Source: an uncultured SAR86 cluster bacterium (lineage in GTDB: Bacteria > Pseudomonadota > Gammaproteobacteria > Magnimaribacterales > D2472). From it: a stretch of DNA of 64,000 nucleotides. Below are positions 54,330 through 61,618 of this stretch, piece by piece. The notes below the pieces were generated by a model. It searched no databases and had not been told where the DNA came from. It saw only the letters and a list, made by a program, of their open reading frames with translations. Within the stretch, counting starts at the first letter, position 1. Each line of letters starts with the position of its first letter. The stretch is taken from positions 1 to 64,000 of the forward strand of contig CACOEZ010000004.1 in the NCBI GenBank assembly GCA_902626385.1, in the 5' to 3' direction. A program made the translations under genes and the position numbers.

Positions 54330-54335
54330 TATTAT
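54309..54335 (+). promoter_or_regulatory. Rightward promoter of the secreted dehalogenase operon
   Basis: A consensus TTGACA (54309-54314) is followed after 15 bases by TATTAT (54330-54335). The spacer is shorter than ideal; TTATTG at 54332 would give 17 but matches poorly. RNA would start near 54342, three bases before the preferred ATG at 54345, again giving an almost leaderless message. Confidence 0.6.
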
Positions 54336-54344
54336 TGTTTCAGA

Positions 54345-55427
54345 ATGATAAAATTTTTGATATTAGCTCAATTAGTATTCTCAATAGCAACAAACGCCAT
54401 TGAAGAAAATCAAAGTTCTAATGTATTACGGACACCCGATTCAAGATTTATTAATTTAGAGGATTATCCATTTAAGCCCAATTACATTTATATAGACAAT
54501 ATTAGAATTCATTACATTGATGAAGGCCCAAAGAATGCTGATCCAATTTTATTACTTCATGGACTTCCAACATGGAGTTATTTATATAGAAAAATGATTC
54601 CAATCTTTGTTGATGCAGGGCATCGCGTCATAGTTCCTGACATGGTCGGATTTGGTAAATCTGATAAGTTCATTAAAAAAAATGATTACAGTTTTTTAAT
54701 GCATGTTAATTTTATGAAAAAATTAGTAATTGATCTTGATTTGAATAATATAGTTTTAATGGGTCAGGACTGGGGAGGTCCTGTTGGAATGAGAATGGCA
54801 GCCGAGATACCTGATAGATTTTCTGCGATTGTTATGTCTAACGGAGGTTTGCCCAGTATGCCAAATCCACAGGCTTGGCTTGCTAGAAATATCATGAATT
54901 TTAATGTTTGGTTAAATAAACCAATATCAATGAGTGAATTAATAAATGAGCTTAATAATGTATCAACAACAGCAGAACCATCAGCAACTGATTTCATAGG
55001 AGCATTTTCGAAATGGATTGCACATAGTTATTATACTGAAGATCTTGATATTGTTGCTGTTATGGAGAACTTGGGAAGAATAAAAGATTTATCTAAATCA
55101 ACAAAGCTTGCATATGAGGCACCTTATCCATCTTCAAAATATAAAGCTGGTGCAAATACATTTGCATCATTTGCAGTTGATGAACTAGCAAATAATGAAA
55201 AATATATGGTAGACGTATATGAAAAATGGGAAAAACCTTTTTTAATAGCTTTTGGAGCAAATGAAAGAATTACTTATCGATTTAAGGGTGAACTAGCAAG
55301 AAGAATTCCTAATCCCACAATAATTGATGATATAAAAGACGCTGGACATTTTATTCAAGAAGATGCAGGAGAGGAATTAGCGATTTTAATAAATAATTTT
55401 ATTTCTGAAGAAGTTCAAAACAAATAA
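54345..55427 (+). CDS. Haloalkane dehalogenase-like hydrolase (DhlA branch), exported
   Basis: A 360-residue protein from the ATG at 54345; upstream in-frame codons at 54309 (TTG) and 54321 (ATG) lie in the operator and would spoil the signal peptide M-I-K-F-L-I-L-A-Q-L. The mature part opens V-L-R-T-P-D-S-R-F, very close to DhlA. Nucleophile Asp142 in G-Q-D-W-G-G, oxyanion region H-G-L-P-T-W at 72-77, base His335 in D-A-G-H-F. The usual acid position reads G-A-N-E-R, giving Glu307 in place of Asp. It should hydrolyse haloalkanes or related electrophiles in the periplasm. Paralogue of the gene at 50088. Confidence 0.85.
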   Translation: MIKFLILAQLVFSIATNAIEENQSSNVLRTPDSRFINLEDYPFKPNYIYIDNIRIHYIDEGPKNADPILLLHGLPTWSYLYRKMIPIFVDAGHRVIVPDMVGFGKSDKFIKKNDYSFLMHVNFMKKLVIDLDLNNIVLMGQDWGGPVGMRMAAEIPDRFSAIVMSNGGLPSMPNPQAWLARNIMNFNVWLNKPISMSELINELNNVSTTAEPSATDFIGAFSKWIAHSYYTEDLDIVAVMENLGRIKDLSKSTKLAYEAPYPSSKYKAGANTFASFAVDELANNEKYMVDVYEKWEKPFLIAFGANERITYRFKGELARRIPNPTIIDDIKDAGHFIQEDAGEELAILINNFISEEVQNK

Positions 55428-55451
55428 TCTAATTGAAGCTACAATATTTAA

Positions 55452-56375
55452 ATGAATAGAGTTATTCAACATACTGGTTCTAAATATCCAATAATTCAAG
55501 CTCCCATGGGATGGATTGCAAGAAGTAGGCTAGCATCTGCTGTTTGCGAAGCAGGAGGTATGGGAATTATAGAGACCTCTTCAGGCGAGATAGATAATTG
55601 TAAAAAAGAAATTAAATTAATGTCTGAAATCACTGATAAACCTTTTGGAGTAAATCTTCCTTTATTATTTTTAAGAGATGACTCAATGGTAAATTTTTGT
55701 GTTGAAGCTGGTGTTAAATTTGTAACAACTTCAGCTGGAGATCCTACAAAATATGTTGGAGTTTTAAAAGATGCAGGAATAACAGTTTATCATGCAGTTC
55801 CCAGTCTTGAAGGTGCTTTAAAAGCAGCCAATGCAGGAGTTGATGGTTTGGTAGTTGAAGGAACAGAAGGGGGTGGCTTTAAAAGCCCTGTAGAAGTAGG
55901 GCTTTTAGTATTAATCCAATCAATAAAACAAAATATAGATCTTCCAATAATTGCTGCAGGGGGGATTGTAGATGGTGCTGGTATGGCAGCTGTATTTGCA
56001 GCTGGAGCTGAGGGAATTCAAATGGGAACAAGATTTGTATCTAGCTTGGAAAGCCCTGTTCATGACAATTTTAAAAATAAAATTATTGATTCCGGCATTG
56101 ATGACACTTTCATTTTAAATAAAAAGTCTAAACCGGTGATAAGAGCTCTAAAAACTAACTTAACAAAAGACATAGATGAGATTGGTAAAATGGACATGAC
56201 TGCTTTAATGAATATACAAGATCTATATTTTGGAGGCGATATGGAGGCAGCTCCAGCTCTATCAGGTCAATCTACAGGGCTTATAAAAGAAATCAAACCT
56301 GTAAAACAAATTATTGATGAGACTATAAATGAGTTTAATGAAACTTGTAAAAAACTTGGAAATTTAAAATTTTAA
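55452..56375 (+). CDS. Nitronate monooxygenase / enoyl-ACP reductase II-like FMN enzyme
   Basis: A 307-residue TIM barrel. It opens with Y-P-I-I-Q-A-P-M-G-W near 13-22, the FMN site of the NMO/FabK family. V-V-E-G-T-E-G-G-G-F near 144-153 and A-A-G-G-I-V-D-G near 178-185 follow, then G-T-R-F-V near 204-208. Members oxidise nitronates, or reduce enoyl-ACP. It is the second gene of the rightward operon, 24 bases after the dehalogenase. Confidence 0.85.
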   Translation: MNRVIQHTGSKYPIIQAPMGWIARSRLASAVCEAGGMGIIETSSGEIDNCKKEIKLMSEITDKPFGVNLPLLFLRDDSMVNFCVEAGVKFVTTSAGDPTKYVGVLKDAGITVYHAVPSLEGALKAANAGVDGLVVEGTEGGGFKSPVEVGLLVLIQSIKQNIDLPIIAAGGIVDGAGMAAVFAAGAEGIQMGTRFVSSLESPVHDNFKNKIIDSGIDDTFILNKKSKPVIRALKTNLTKDIDEIGKMDMTALMNIQDLYFGGDMEAAPALSGQSTGLIKEIKPVKQIIDETINEFNETCKKLGNLKF

Positions 56376-56377
56376 TT

Positions 56378-57268
56378 ATGCCAGTAAGCTCAGACACAGA
56401 TTTAAGAAATCAAGATATTAAAATATATATTAATGGCAAATTTTATGATAGAAGCGAAGCTAAAATTTCTGTTTTTGATAGTGGATTTCTACTTGGCGAT
56501 GGCATTTGGGAGGGTATAAGGCTTGTTAATAACAAATGGTTATTTCTTGATGAACATTTAGATAGACTTTATGAAGGCTGTAAAGCGATAGATCTAAATC
56601 TTGATATAACACCCGAAGATATCAAGATTGCTATTAATGAAACTCAGAAAATAAACAAAATGCACGATGCTGCTCATGCAAGATTAATGATAACAAGAGG
56701 AGATAAGATAAAGCCATTTCAACAACCATCATTATCAAATAAAGGAATTAACTTTGTGATAATCATGGAACATTCTGAGGAAAGCCCTAATTCTGAGGGT
56801 ATTGCTTTAGTTACCGTCCCTCAAGTTCGAGGAATGCCGACGTCTCAAGATCCTAAATTAAATAGCCATTCAAAATTAAATTGTGTGATAGCTTGTATTC
56901 AGGCAAATAAAGCTGGAGGAGATGAAGCTTTAATGTTGGATCCATATGGTTTTGTTAATACTACTAATTCATGTAACTTTTTTATTGTAAAAAATAAACA
57001 GGTTTGGACGAGCTCTGGAGATTACTGCATGAACGGCATAACACGATCTAAAATTATCCTCTTATGTAAACAAAATAAAATTGAAGTCCATGAAAAAAAT
57101 TTTTCACTTGTAGATGTGTATTCCGCACAAGAAGCATTTATTACAGGTACTCTTGGTTCTCTTACCCAAGTAGTTTCTATTGATGATAGATACATAGGAA
57201 ATAAAGAAGAAGGTTGGCCAGTTACTGAAAAATTAAGAAATTTATATATAGAACTCATTCATGCCTAA
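56378..57268 (+). CDS. Class IV aminotransferase (branched-chain/D-amino acid type)
   Basis: A 296-residue fold-type IV PLP enzyme. I-S-V-F-D-S-G-F-L-L-G-D-G-I-W-E-G near 30-46 is the family start, Lys166 in S-H-S-K-L-N is the PLP lysine, and T-T-N-S-C-N-F-F near 194-201 contacts the phosphate. Either branched-chain transamination or a D-amino acid/aminodeoxychorismate-type reaction is possible. It is 2 bases after the NMO gene and overlaps the P-loop gene by 8 bases. Confidence 0.85.
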   Translation: MPVSSDTDLRNQDIKIYINGKFYDRSEAKISVFDSGFLLGDGIWEGIRLVNNKWLFLDEHLDRLYEGCKAIDLNLDITPEDIKIAINETQKINKMHDAAHARLMITRGDKIKPFQQPSLSNKGINFVIIMEHSEESPNSEGIALVTVPQVRGMPTSQDPKLNSHSKLNCVIACIQANKAGGDEALMLDPYGFVNTTNSCNFFIVKNKQVWTSSGDYCMNGITRSKIILLCKQNKIEVHEKNFSLVDVYSAQEAFITGTLGSLTQVVSIDDRYIGNKEEGWPVTEKLRNLYIELIHA

Positions 57269-57980
57269 TAATCTTATTATTGGTATGTGGTCAGGTCCAC
57301 GCAATCTATCGACAGCTCTTATGAGAAGTTTTGGTAATAGAAAAGATGTTACTGATGTGCTTGATGAACCTTTTTATGCATCATATTTGGTAAAGTCAAA
57401 TAAAGACCATCCTATGAAGGATGAAGTTATTAAAAGTCAATCGCATAATATTGATGAGGTCAAAGATCTATGTCAGCAAGTTAACAAAGGTATTACTTAT
57501 CAAAAACATATGACACAGCATATTTTAGATAAAGATTATAGATGGATGAAAAAAATAAAAAATTGTTTTTTAATTAGAGATCCTAACTTAGTTGTCAAAA
57601 GTTTTATGAAGTCATGGAATGATGGTGATTATGAAGATATAGGCTTTGAACAACAATACGATATATTTAAATTTGTCGTTAATAATATTGACGAAAAACC
57701 ACCGATCATCGATGCATCAAAGTTAAGAAATGATCCAAAAAATACATTAGTTAAATTTTGTATGAAAGTTAATATTAAATGGGATGAAAAGATGTTGAAT
57801 TGGGAACCTGGATTAAAAAGTTATGATGGAATATGGGCTTCTCACTGGTATCCATCAGTTATGAAATCTGACTCTTTTAAACCCGAAGATGAGATAGATC
57901 TTTCTTTAAATGATAACGAAAAAAGAATTGTAGAAAAGGCAATGCCAATATATGAAGAACTTTATAAAAACTCTATTTAA
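57261..57980 (+). CDS. P-loop sulfotransferase-like protein paired with the class IV aminotransferase
   Basis: A 239-residue protein with a sulfotransferase-type loop near the N-terminus: M-W-S-G-P-R-N-L-S-T-A-L-M at 9-21. An I-R-D-P-N-L-V-V-K-S-F segment near 108-118 matches the 3'-phosphate site, and the C-terminus has G-I-W-A-S-H-W-Y near 192-199. It is related to the P-loop part that plants carry fused to a branched-chain-aminotransferase-like domain (recalled, not checked). The overlap with the aminotransferase gene supports a joint function. The acceptor is unknown. Confidence 0.75.
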   Translation: MPNNLIIGMWSGPRNLSTALMRSFGNRKDVTDVLDEPFYASYLVKSNKDHPMKDEVIKSQSHNIDEVKDLCQQVNKGITYQKHMTQHILDKDYRWMKKIKNCFLIRDPNLVVKSFMKSWNDGDYEDIGFEQQYDIFKFVVNNIDEKPPIIDASKLRNDPKNTLVKFCMKVNIKWDEKMLNWEPGLKSYDGIWASHWYPSVMKSDSFKPEDEIDLSLNDNEKRIVEKAMPIYEELYKNSI

Positions 57981-57982
57981 TT

Positions 57983-58399
57983 TTATTTATCAGATTCTTC
58001 TATTTTTTCTCTCATTAAAATCTTTTGAAGACTAATTTTATCCTTAAGCGTCATAATGTATGCAGATACGGCAAGTATTAGTATCCCTGATGCTTCGAAA
58101 ATTATATTAATAGCATTAAGATCTTTACTCTGAAGGATTATCATTCTTGTTAAAGCTGTCATTGCAATTATCAATGGTAGGGTTACAGGAATTCTATTAT
58201 TTGCATAAAAAGAAGCTACCATTCCAAGAACTTCAGCATATATAAATAACAAAAATAGATCACTTAAATTGACAATTTGAACATCTATAATCCTAACGAC
58301 CTCAGCAGCTGTAGCAAAAAGTGTTGCAAAAGCTATCAATAACAAAATACCTCTCTCAGAGATCCAAATAAATTTCTGTACTATATTAGGTTCAGTCAT
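57983..58399 (-). CDS. PsiE-family membrane protein
   Basis: A 138-residue protein with four helices. F-I-W-I-S-E-R-G-I-L-L-L-I-A near 9-22, the F-I-Y-A-E-V-L-G-M near 52-60 and the T-A-L-T-R-M-I-I-L near 82-90 match the phosphate-starvation-inducible PsiE family. Function is unknown. It converges on the rightward operon with a 2-base gap. Confidence 0.8.
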   Translation of the reverse strand: MTEPNIVQKFIWISERGILLLIAFATLFATAAEVVRIIDVQIVNLSDLFLLFIYAEVLGMVASFYANNRIPVTLPLIIAMTALTRMIILQSKDLNAINIIFEASGILILAVSAYIMTLKDKISLQKILMREKIEESDK

Positions 58400-58436
58400 A
58401 TCTAAGATTTTACATATAGTATTAAGATAATTCCAA

Positions 58437-59300
58437 TTAAGTTTTTGGCGGCAATAATAATAATTGAGATGTTTTCTTCATATAATCTTCATAATCAGAT
58501 CTATTTTTTAAGCTTCTTTCATCCATCATTGGGCATGATGCAAATACAAATAATGCTAACATTGCAGTAGGACATATTATTGTCCAAATGGGCATTAAGC
58601 CCGATGACAATCCCATTAAATAAATACCATACCAGAACAATATTTCACCTAGATAATTTGGGTGTCTTGAATATTTCCATAATTTATACTTCATTGTCTT
58701 ACCCTTGTTATCAGGATTAACTCTAAAAGTTCGCATTTGTTCATCTGCTATTGTTTCAAGCACTACAGCAGAAAAAGTAAAAAATGATGCAAATATTAAT
58801 AAACTGTTTACTGATATATTATTTGTTAAAACATATAAGAGCGGATACAGTCCTAAATTAACAATTAATGTTGGAAAAAGATGTATACCAAATAAATTAT
58901 TAAATTCTGCTTTAATTTTGTTGGTATTTTTAAGATCTATATATCTAAAATCCTCATGTTCAAAACCTTGCCAACTAATCAACCAATTTCTTGTTAATCT
59001 AAGAGCCCAAAATATAATTGGCACTAATACAAGAACTTTTAGGCTGATAGAATTTTGATAAAAAAATGCTAAATAAACTACTATTGGAATAGGGGCCACT
59101 GACCAAAAAGGATCATATAAACTTGAGTTTTTTAATAAAACGCTGCCTATATATATTAGTAATGTCGCATATAAATGCCATATCGTTATTTTCAACCAAA
59201 TACTTGTAGCTGATTCGGGTAACAAAATAAATGATATATAAAATGCAAGTGTGTATATAAATACACAAAGCAACTGGCTATATAATTTATTTTTTACCAT
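58437..59300 (-). CDS. DUF1295 membrane protein (steroid 5-alpha-reductase / ICMT-like fold)
   Basis: A 287-residue protein with about seven helices. Y-D-P-F-W-S-V-A-P-I-P near 62-72 and the C-terminal W-K-Y-S-R-H-P-N-Y-L-G-E-I-L-F-W near 208-223 define DUF1295, whose C-terminal part resembles isoprenylcysteine methyltransferases and steroid reductases. It likely acts on a membrane lipid. Substrate unknown. A G/C hairpin lies just before its start. Confidence 0.85.
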   Translation of the reverse strand: MVKNKLYSQLLCVFIYTLAFYISFILLPESATSIWLKITIWHLYATLLIYIGSVLLKNSSLYDPFWSVAPIPIVVYLAFFYQNSISLKVLVLVPIIFWALRLTRNWLISWQGFEHEDFRYIDLKNTNKIKAEFNNLFGIHLFPTLIVNLGLYPLLYVLTNNISVNSLLIFASFFTFSAVVLETIADEQMRTFRVNPDNKGKTMKYKLWKYSRHPNYLGEILFWYGIYLMGLSSGLMPIWTIICPTAMLALFVFASCPMMDERSLKNRSDYEDYMKKTSQLLLLPPKT

Positions 59301-59306
59301 GAAATT

Positions 59307-59323
59307 GGGGCCATTAAGACCCC
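59307..59323 (-). other. G/C hairpin just before the DUF1295 start
   Basis: On the minus strand GGGG pairs with CCCC around the 9-base loop TCTTAATGG, followed by AATTTC and the ATG at 59300. There is no T run in this direction. The loop sequence is identical to that of the terminator at 61543-61570. Confidence 0.45.
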
Positions 59324-59330
59324 GCTTAAT

Positions 59331-59711
59331 TTATTTTTTATTCCACACAATTGCTAATTGAAATATTAATATAAATAAAACAAAAGCAGTTTGAAGAGGA
59401 GATCCCACAACAAGCGGAAAATCCAAATAAGCAGCCATTCTTTCTGCTGATGGTGCGCCAACTTCGTTAAGTTGCATTACAGCTGACTCTAAAATAGAAC
59501 CACCTATTTGATTAACTCCAAACATGAAAGCTGCAACAAAGACACAAAATATTGATGTAAAAACTTTTCCGAGCATGTTTGCATCAGGATTATTGTATAT
59601 ATTATTTGCCATTCTAAAACCCAACCAAGTAAATAGAACCATTCCTACAAAGTACATAGAATTTTGAATAAATCCTACTTGCATTAGATTTAATATCTGA
59701 TATTCAGCCAT
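59331..59711 (-). CDS. Small membrane protein, unknown
   Basis: A 126-residue protein with three or four helices (about 10-30, 46-66, 95-120) and a short polar stretch N-E-V-G-A-P-S-A-E-R-M between the second and last. A GGGAGA ribosome site precedes the ATG. No family was recognised. It precedes the DUF1295 gene by 30 bases on the same strand and is divergent from the secreted three-gene set. Confidence 0.65.
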   Translation of the reverse strand: MAEYQILNLMQVGFIQNSMYFVGMVLFTWLGFRMANNIYNNPDANMLGKVFTSIFCVFVAAFMFGVNQIGGSILESAVMQLNEVGAPSAERMAAYLDFPLVVGSPLQTAFVLFILIFQLAIVWNKK

Positions 59712-59860
59712 ATTATTCTCCCTTAATAATTAATAACATCATAATAATATATATTTAATCACTTATAGAAATATATATATAAATTTTTTGTATACATAAA
59801 TTTTCTTTTAACTAGATAATAACTTTATAATAATAATTCAAATTAATAGGAGGTTTTTGT

Positions 59861-60601
59861 ATGTTTAGAAAAATAACATTCACTTTTTTATTTATGTCTT
59901 TCTTATCTATAAATTTAATGTCAGATGGACATGAAGTTAACATGGATAGCGATGGAACTATTCACGAATTTAATTATTTAACCGTTACTGATCCTACAAA
60001 CTTTATGATGGCGCTTGATAGGTTCGATAAATCAAAGTGTGCTCAAAAATGGAGAGATGAATCAAATGTTAATGTAAGTTTGTGGTCTCTTAGAGGCACT
60101 GGATCTTCACATTTTATCTTGGTTGTATATGAAAATGCTGACATGATGCAAAAGGGTAGAAATGTTTTTAATTCATGTAAAGAATCTGCTGATATGATAA
60201 AGACTTTCCAAAAAAATACTGACACTGATAGATCATGGAACTGGGTATCACAAAATGTTGTAACAGGAAGAAGTTGGACTAGTAATTCTGTTTTTGCAAA
60301 ATATAACTTTAATGTAGAAGAAGGTCATGAAGGCCATTACCTAAAAGCTTGGAAAAAAATGATGAAATCACAAATGGATACAATAACTCAATCTTTTGGA
60401 TTGAATAGAGTTGTATTTGGAAACAGATATGTAACACATATGGTTTATGTTGGACATGACTCATTGGACGCATTACTTAAGTCTCAAGAAACTGTTTTGT
60501 CATCTGATGAATTTTCAGAATTTTATGAAGACGTTAAAGACATCAGAACAAATGTTAATACTGAACTTGTTCAATTAGTTAAATACTATACAGGCGAGTA
60601 A
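59861..60601 (+). CDS. Secreted protein of unknown function
   Basis: A 246-residue protein with a clear signal peptide (hydrophobic 8-20, cut near L-M-S-D-G). The mature part seems to hold two related alpha-beta halves, each with an F-N/Y...M-A/D-x-x...K pattern and a V-Y-x-x-A/D-M or V-Y-V-G strand, which would suit a dimeric alpha-beta-barrel duplication; this is a visual impression. One strong ribosome site, AGGAGG, lies 7 bases before the ATG. It abuts an NTF2-like gene. Confidence 0.7.
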   Translation: MFRKITFTFLFMSFLSINLMSDGHEVNMDSDGTIHEFNYLTVTDPTNFMMALDRFDKSKCAQKWRDESNVNVSLWSLRGTGSSHFILVVYENADMMQKGRNVFNSCKESADMIKTFQKNTDTDRSWNWVSQNVVTGRSWTSNSVFAKYNFNVEEGHEGHYLKAWKKMMKSQMDTITQSFGLNRVVFGNRYVTHMVYVGHDSLDALLKSQETVLSSDEFSEFYEDVKDIRTNVNTELVQLVKYYTGE

Positions 60602-60602
60602 T

Positions 60603-61091
60603 ATGAAAAATACTATGCAAAATATTATTAATGCCTGTTTGGCAATAATAGTTACGTTGCTTATATATAACGTATTTGAGCTAAAAGAAAAGGTTGATAA
60701 TCTAGATCAAGTCTCCAATTCTAGTGCTATTGATGTAGTTAAATCTGCATATGAAACATTTGGAAGTGGTGATATGGAGGGTTGGAAAAAACTTCATTCA
60801 GAAGATCTAACTTTTACAGTGTTAGGAAATATTGCTACAACAGGAGTTCATGTTGGACCTGATAATGTCATTAAAGACGTCTTTAATGTTATTCCTGGTA
60901 CCTGGCCGAATTTTAGTATTGTTCACAAAGAAATATATTCAGATGGTGATAATGTGTTTGTTCACTCAGATATGACCGCTGATAATTTAAAAACTGAAAC
61001 CATGCATATGTTCAAAGTAAAAAATGGAATTATTACTTCATTTGTAGCTTTTGATGATACTGGTTCAATGGCAGATGCTGCCAAAAAATAA
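60603..61091 (+). CDS. Membrane-anchored SnoaL/NTF2-like protein
   Basis: A 162-residue protein with an N-terminal membrane helix (about 7-25), a short coiled linker, then an NTF2-like domain: V-V-K-S-A-Y-E-T-F-G-S-G-D-M-E-G-W near 45-61, followed by L-H-S-E-D-L-T-F. SnoaL-type proteins are small isomerases, hydrolases or binding proteins; polar residues of the pocket cannot be assigned. It starts 1 base after the preceding stop. Confidence 0.78.
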   Translation: MKNTMQNIINACLAIIVTLLIYNVFELKEKVDNLDQVSNSSAIDVVKSAYETFGSGDMEGWKKLHSEDLTFTVLGNIATTGVHVGPDNVIKDVFNVIPGTWPNFSIVHKEIYSDGDNVFVHSDMTADNLKTETMHMFKVKNGIITSFVAFDDTGSMADAAKK

Positions 61092-61103
61092 TGGAGTAAA
61101 ATT

Positions 61104-61532
61104 ATGATTAAAATTTCAAAAATATTTATTATCTTGTTTCTAGCAATAAATATTACTGCAGGACATCATGAATCAGGACATGATCATGAAAAAGACGAAA
61201 TCTCTTTTCCAGGGTTAGTTTCTTCAGAAATATTTAAACTTAGTAACGGAATGGATTTGCATGTGGAAAGAAGAAAGACATGTAATCAAGGAACTGTACC
61301 TAAACATTTCCATCCTGCAGCTGGAACACTTGTATATGTTTTAGATGGAAAATCTCAATCTAAATCAACAGGCAAATGGAAAACTTATTCAAATAATGAC
61401 TACTGGTTTGAAAGATCTGACTGGGTTCATGGTGGAGAAGCTGATGCACCAGACTTAGGTGAAGTATGCTCAGACTTATTAGTCGTAAGGGTTGCAGAAG
61501 CTGGTAAAGAGCACACAGTTTTTATTGAATAA
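61104..61532 (+). CDS. Exported cupin-domain protein with His-rich N-terminus
   Basis: A 142-residue protein with a signal peptide ending near I-T-A-G, then a His-rich stretch H-H-E-S-G-H-D-H-E. The cupin motif is P-K-H-F-H-P-A-A-G-T-L-V-Y-V-L-D-G-K near 66-83, with a second His in D-W-V-H-G-G-E near 109-115. It probably binds a metal in the periplasm. A GGAG ribosome site lies before the ATG. Third gene of the secreted set and followed by a terminator. Confidence 0.82.
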   Translation: MIKISKIFIILFLAINITAGHHESGHDHEKDEISFPGLVSSEIFKLSNGMDLHVERRKTCNQGTVPKHFHPAAGTLVYVLDGKSQSKSTGKWKTYSNNDYWFERSDWVHGGEADAPDLGEVCSDLLVVRVAEAGKEHTVFIE

Positions 61533-61542
61533 TAATACTTAT

Positions 61543-61570
61543 AAAGACCCGTCTTAATGGCGGGTTTTTT
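61543..61570 (+). terminator. Intrinsic terminator after the cupin gene
   Basis: AAAGACCCG (61543-61551) pairs with CGGGTTTTT (61561-61569), one G-T pair included, around the loop TCTTAATGG, then more T. It ends the three-gene secreted set. Confidence 0.88.
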
Positions 61571-61618
61571 CTTTTATTTTAAATTCAACTAAAATATCTT
61601 TATTGGATTAGTTTACTA

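Noticed and set aside
54309-54344. Upstream in-frame starts (54309, 54321) for the exported dehalogenase
   Set aside because: They lie in the operator and promoter and would add polar residues before a good signal peptide that begins at 54345.
47647-57980. Cluster as a mobile genomic island
   Set aside because: Base composition looks like the flanks, and no integrase, direct repeats or tRNA border was seen; called accessory-looking only.
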